From Proteobacteria bacterium UBA7420 (lineage in GTDB: Bacteria > Pseudomonadota > Gammaproteobacteria > Magnimaribacterales > D2472): DNA of 13,392 bases. Below, piece by piece: positions 13,071-13,392 of the stretch. Location of the stretch: assembly GCA_002469975.1 (NCBI GenBank), contig DKMG01000064.1, positions 1 through 13,392 on the forward strand. The letters run 5' to 3'. Below the pieces are notes generated by a model that was not told the DNA's origin, searched no databases, and saw only the letters and a program-made list of their open reading frames with translations. Position numbers and translations under genes: made by a program. Numbering within the stretch: position 1 is the stretch's first letter; every line of letters starts with the position of its first letter.

Positions 13071-13392
13071 TTACAAATACCTCTTCAAAAAGACCCAGAT
13101 TAGAGTCAGTCGCGGTTAAATTATAATCAAGGATAGAAATAGAAATAAAATTATTATTGACAGCCTGGATATCAGTATTTTTTTGGTTGGGAATTAAGCC
13201 TCCTGATGCGCCAAAACTGTATAGAGCCGATGATTTATTTTTCCTAACTAACTTTGGGCTATCGGGCACGCCTCGCTTGCCTAGGCTGGTAATTTTTATA
13301 CCTTGCACTTCAGAGGCTGGGATATCCGGAAAATTTACATTGACTAAAAGATTTTGATCGGCAGGTAAATTAGTTGCTTGTTGAGTAATTTC
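13063..13392 (-). CDS. surE: SurE 5'/3'-nucleotidase, C-terminal part (cut by window edge)
   Basis: C-terminal 109 residues of a SurE-family survival protein, a metal-dependent nucleoside-monophosphate phosphatase. The frame is open to the window edge (EITQQATNLPADQNLL...), so the true start lies outside. An internal GTG at 13308 is not the start. Recognisable family segments are LVNVNFPDIP, VQGIKITSLGKRG, the Y-x-FGASGG region (WIGPPGG in E. coli), NTDIQAVNNNFISISIL (FAAVDEGYVSVTPL) and DYNLTA (HVDLTA). The catalytic metal-site residues are in the missing N-terminal half. It overlaps pcm by 8 bp, as expected for surE-pcm. Confidence 0.93.
   Translation of the reverse strand, partial: EITQQATNLPADQNLLVNVNFPDIPASEVQGIKITSLGKRGVPDSPKLVRKNKSSALYSFGASGGLIPNQKNTDIQAVNNNFISISILDYNLTATDSNLGLFEEVFVNA

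Overview
The window is AT-rich, about 97-98% coding, and built almost entirely from conserved gammaproteobacterial housekeeping genes in tight operons with 2-5 bp gaps or short overlaps. Gene order matches two neighbourhoods familiar from Pseudomonas-type genomes: proS / aspS-yebC-(ruvCAB)-ybgC-tolQRAB-pal, and recA / fdxA / (rpoS)-nlpD-pcm-surE. Several usual members are missing. This suggests a genome-streamlined marine gammaproteobacterium of the SAR86 kind. The class-level call is firm; the SAR86 label is an inference.

Left block (1-6931, minus strand): one probable ten-gene operon reading fmdB-like, aspS, yebC, a PD-(D/E)XK nuclease, ybgC, tolQ, tolR, tolA, tolB, pal (cut by the window edge). 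It links Asp-tRNA synthesis to the Tol-Pal envelope machine. The main surprise is at 3695-4117. Where ruvC-ruvA-ruvB normally lie between yebC and ybgC there is a single small Hjc/phage-type nuclease.

Middle block (6987-10564): proS runs divergently from fmdB and encodes a short ProRS lacking the INS editing domain. It meets an acetyl-CoA acetyltransferase gene tail to tail, the two stop codons sharing one TTAA. The thiolase has a candidate promoter just after recA and a hairpin that would bury its ribosome binding site. recA carries a near-ideal LexA (SOS) box.

Right block (10700-13392): fdxA (7Fe ferredoxin, plus strand) converges with a minus-strand operon surE (partial)-pcm-DUF368-nlpD. 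rpoS, mutS and recX, frequent residents of this neighbourhood, are absent here, and a DUF368 (undecaprenyl-phosphate translocase family) gene sits between pcm and nlpD.

No RNA genes, insertion sequences, CRISPR arrays or convincing intrinsic terminators were seen. No gene-free stretch exceeds 135 bp.
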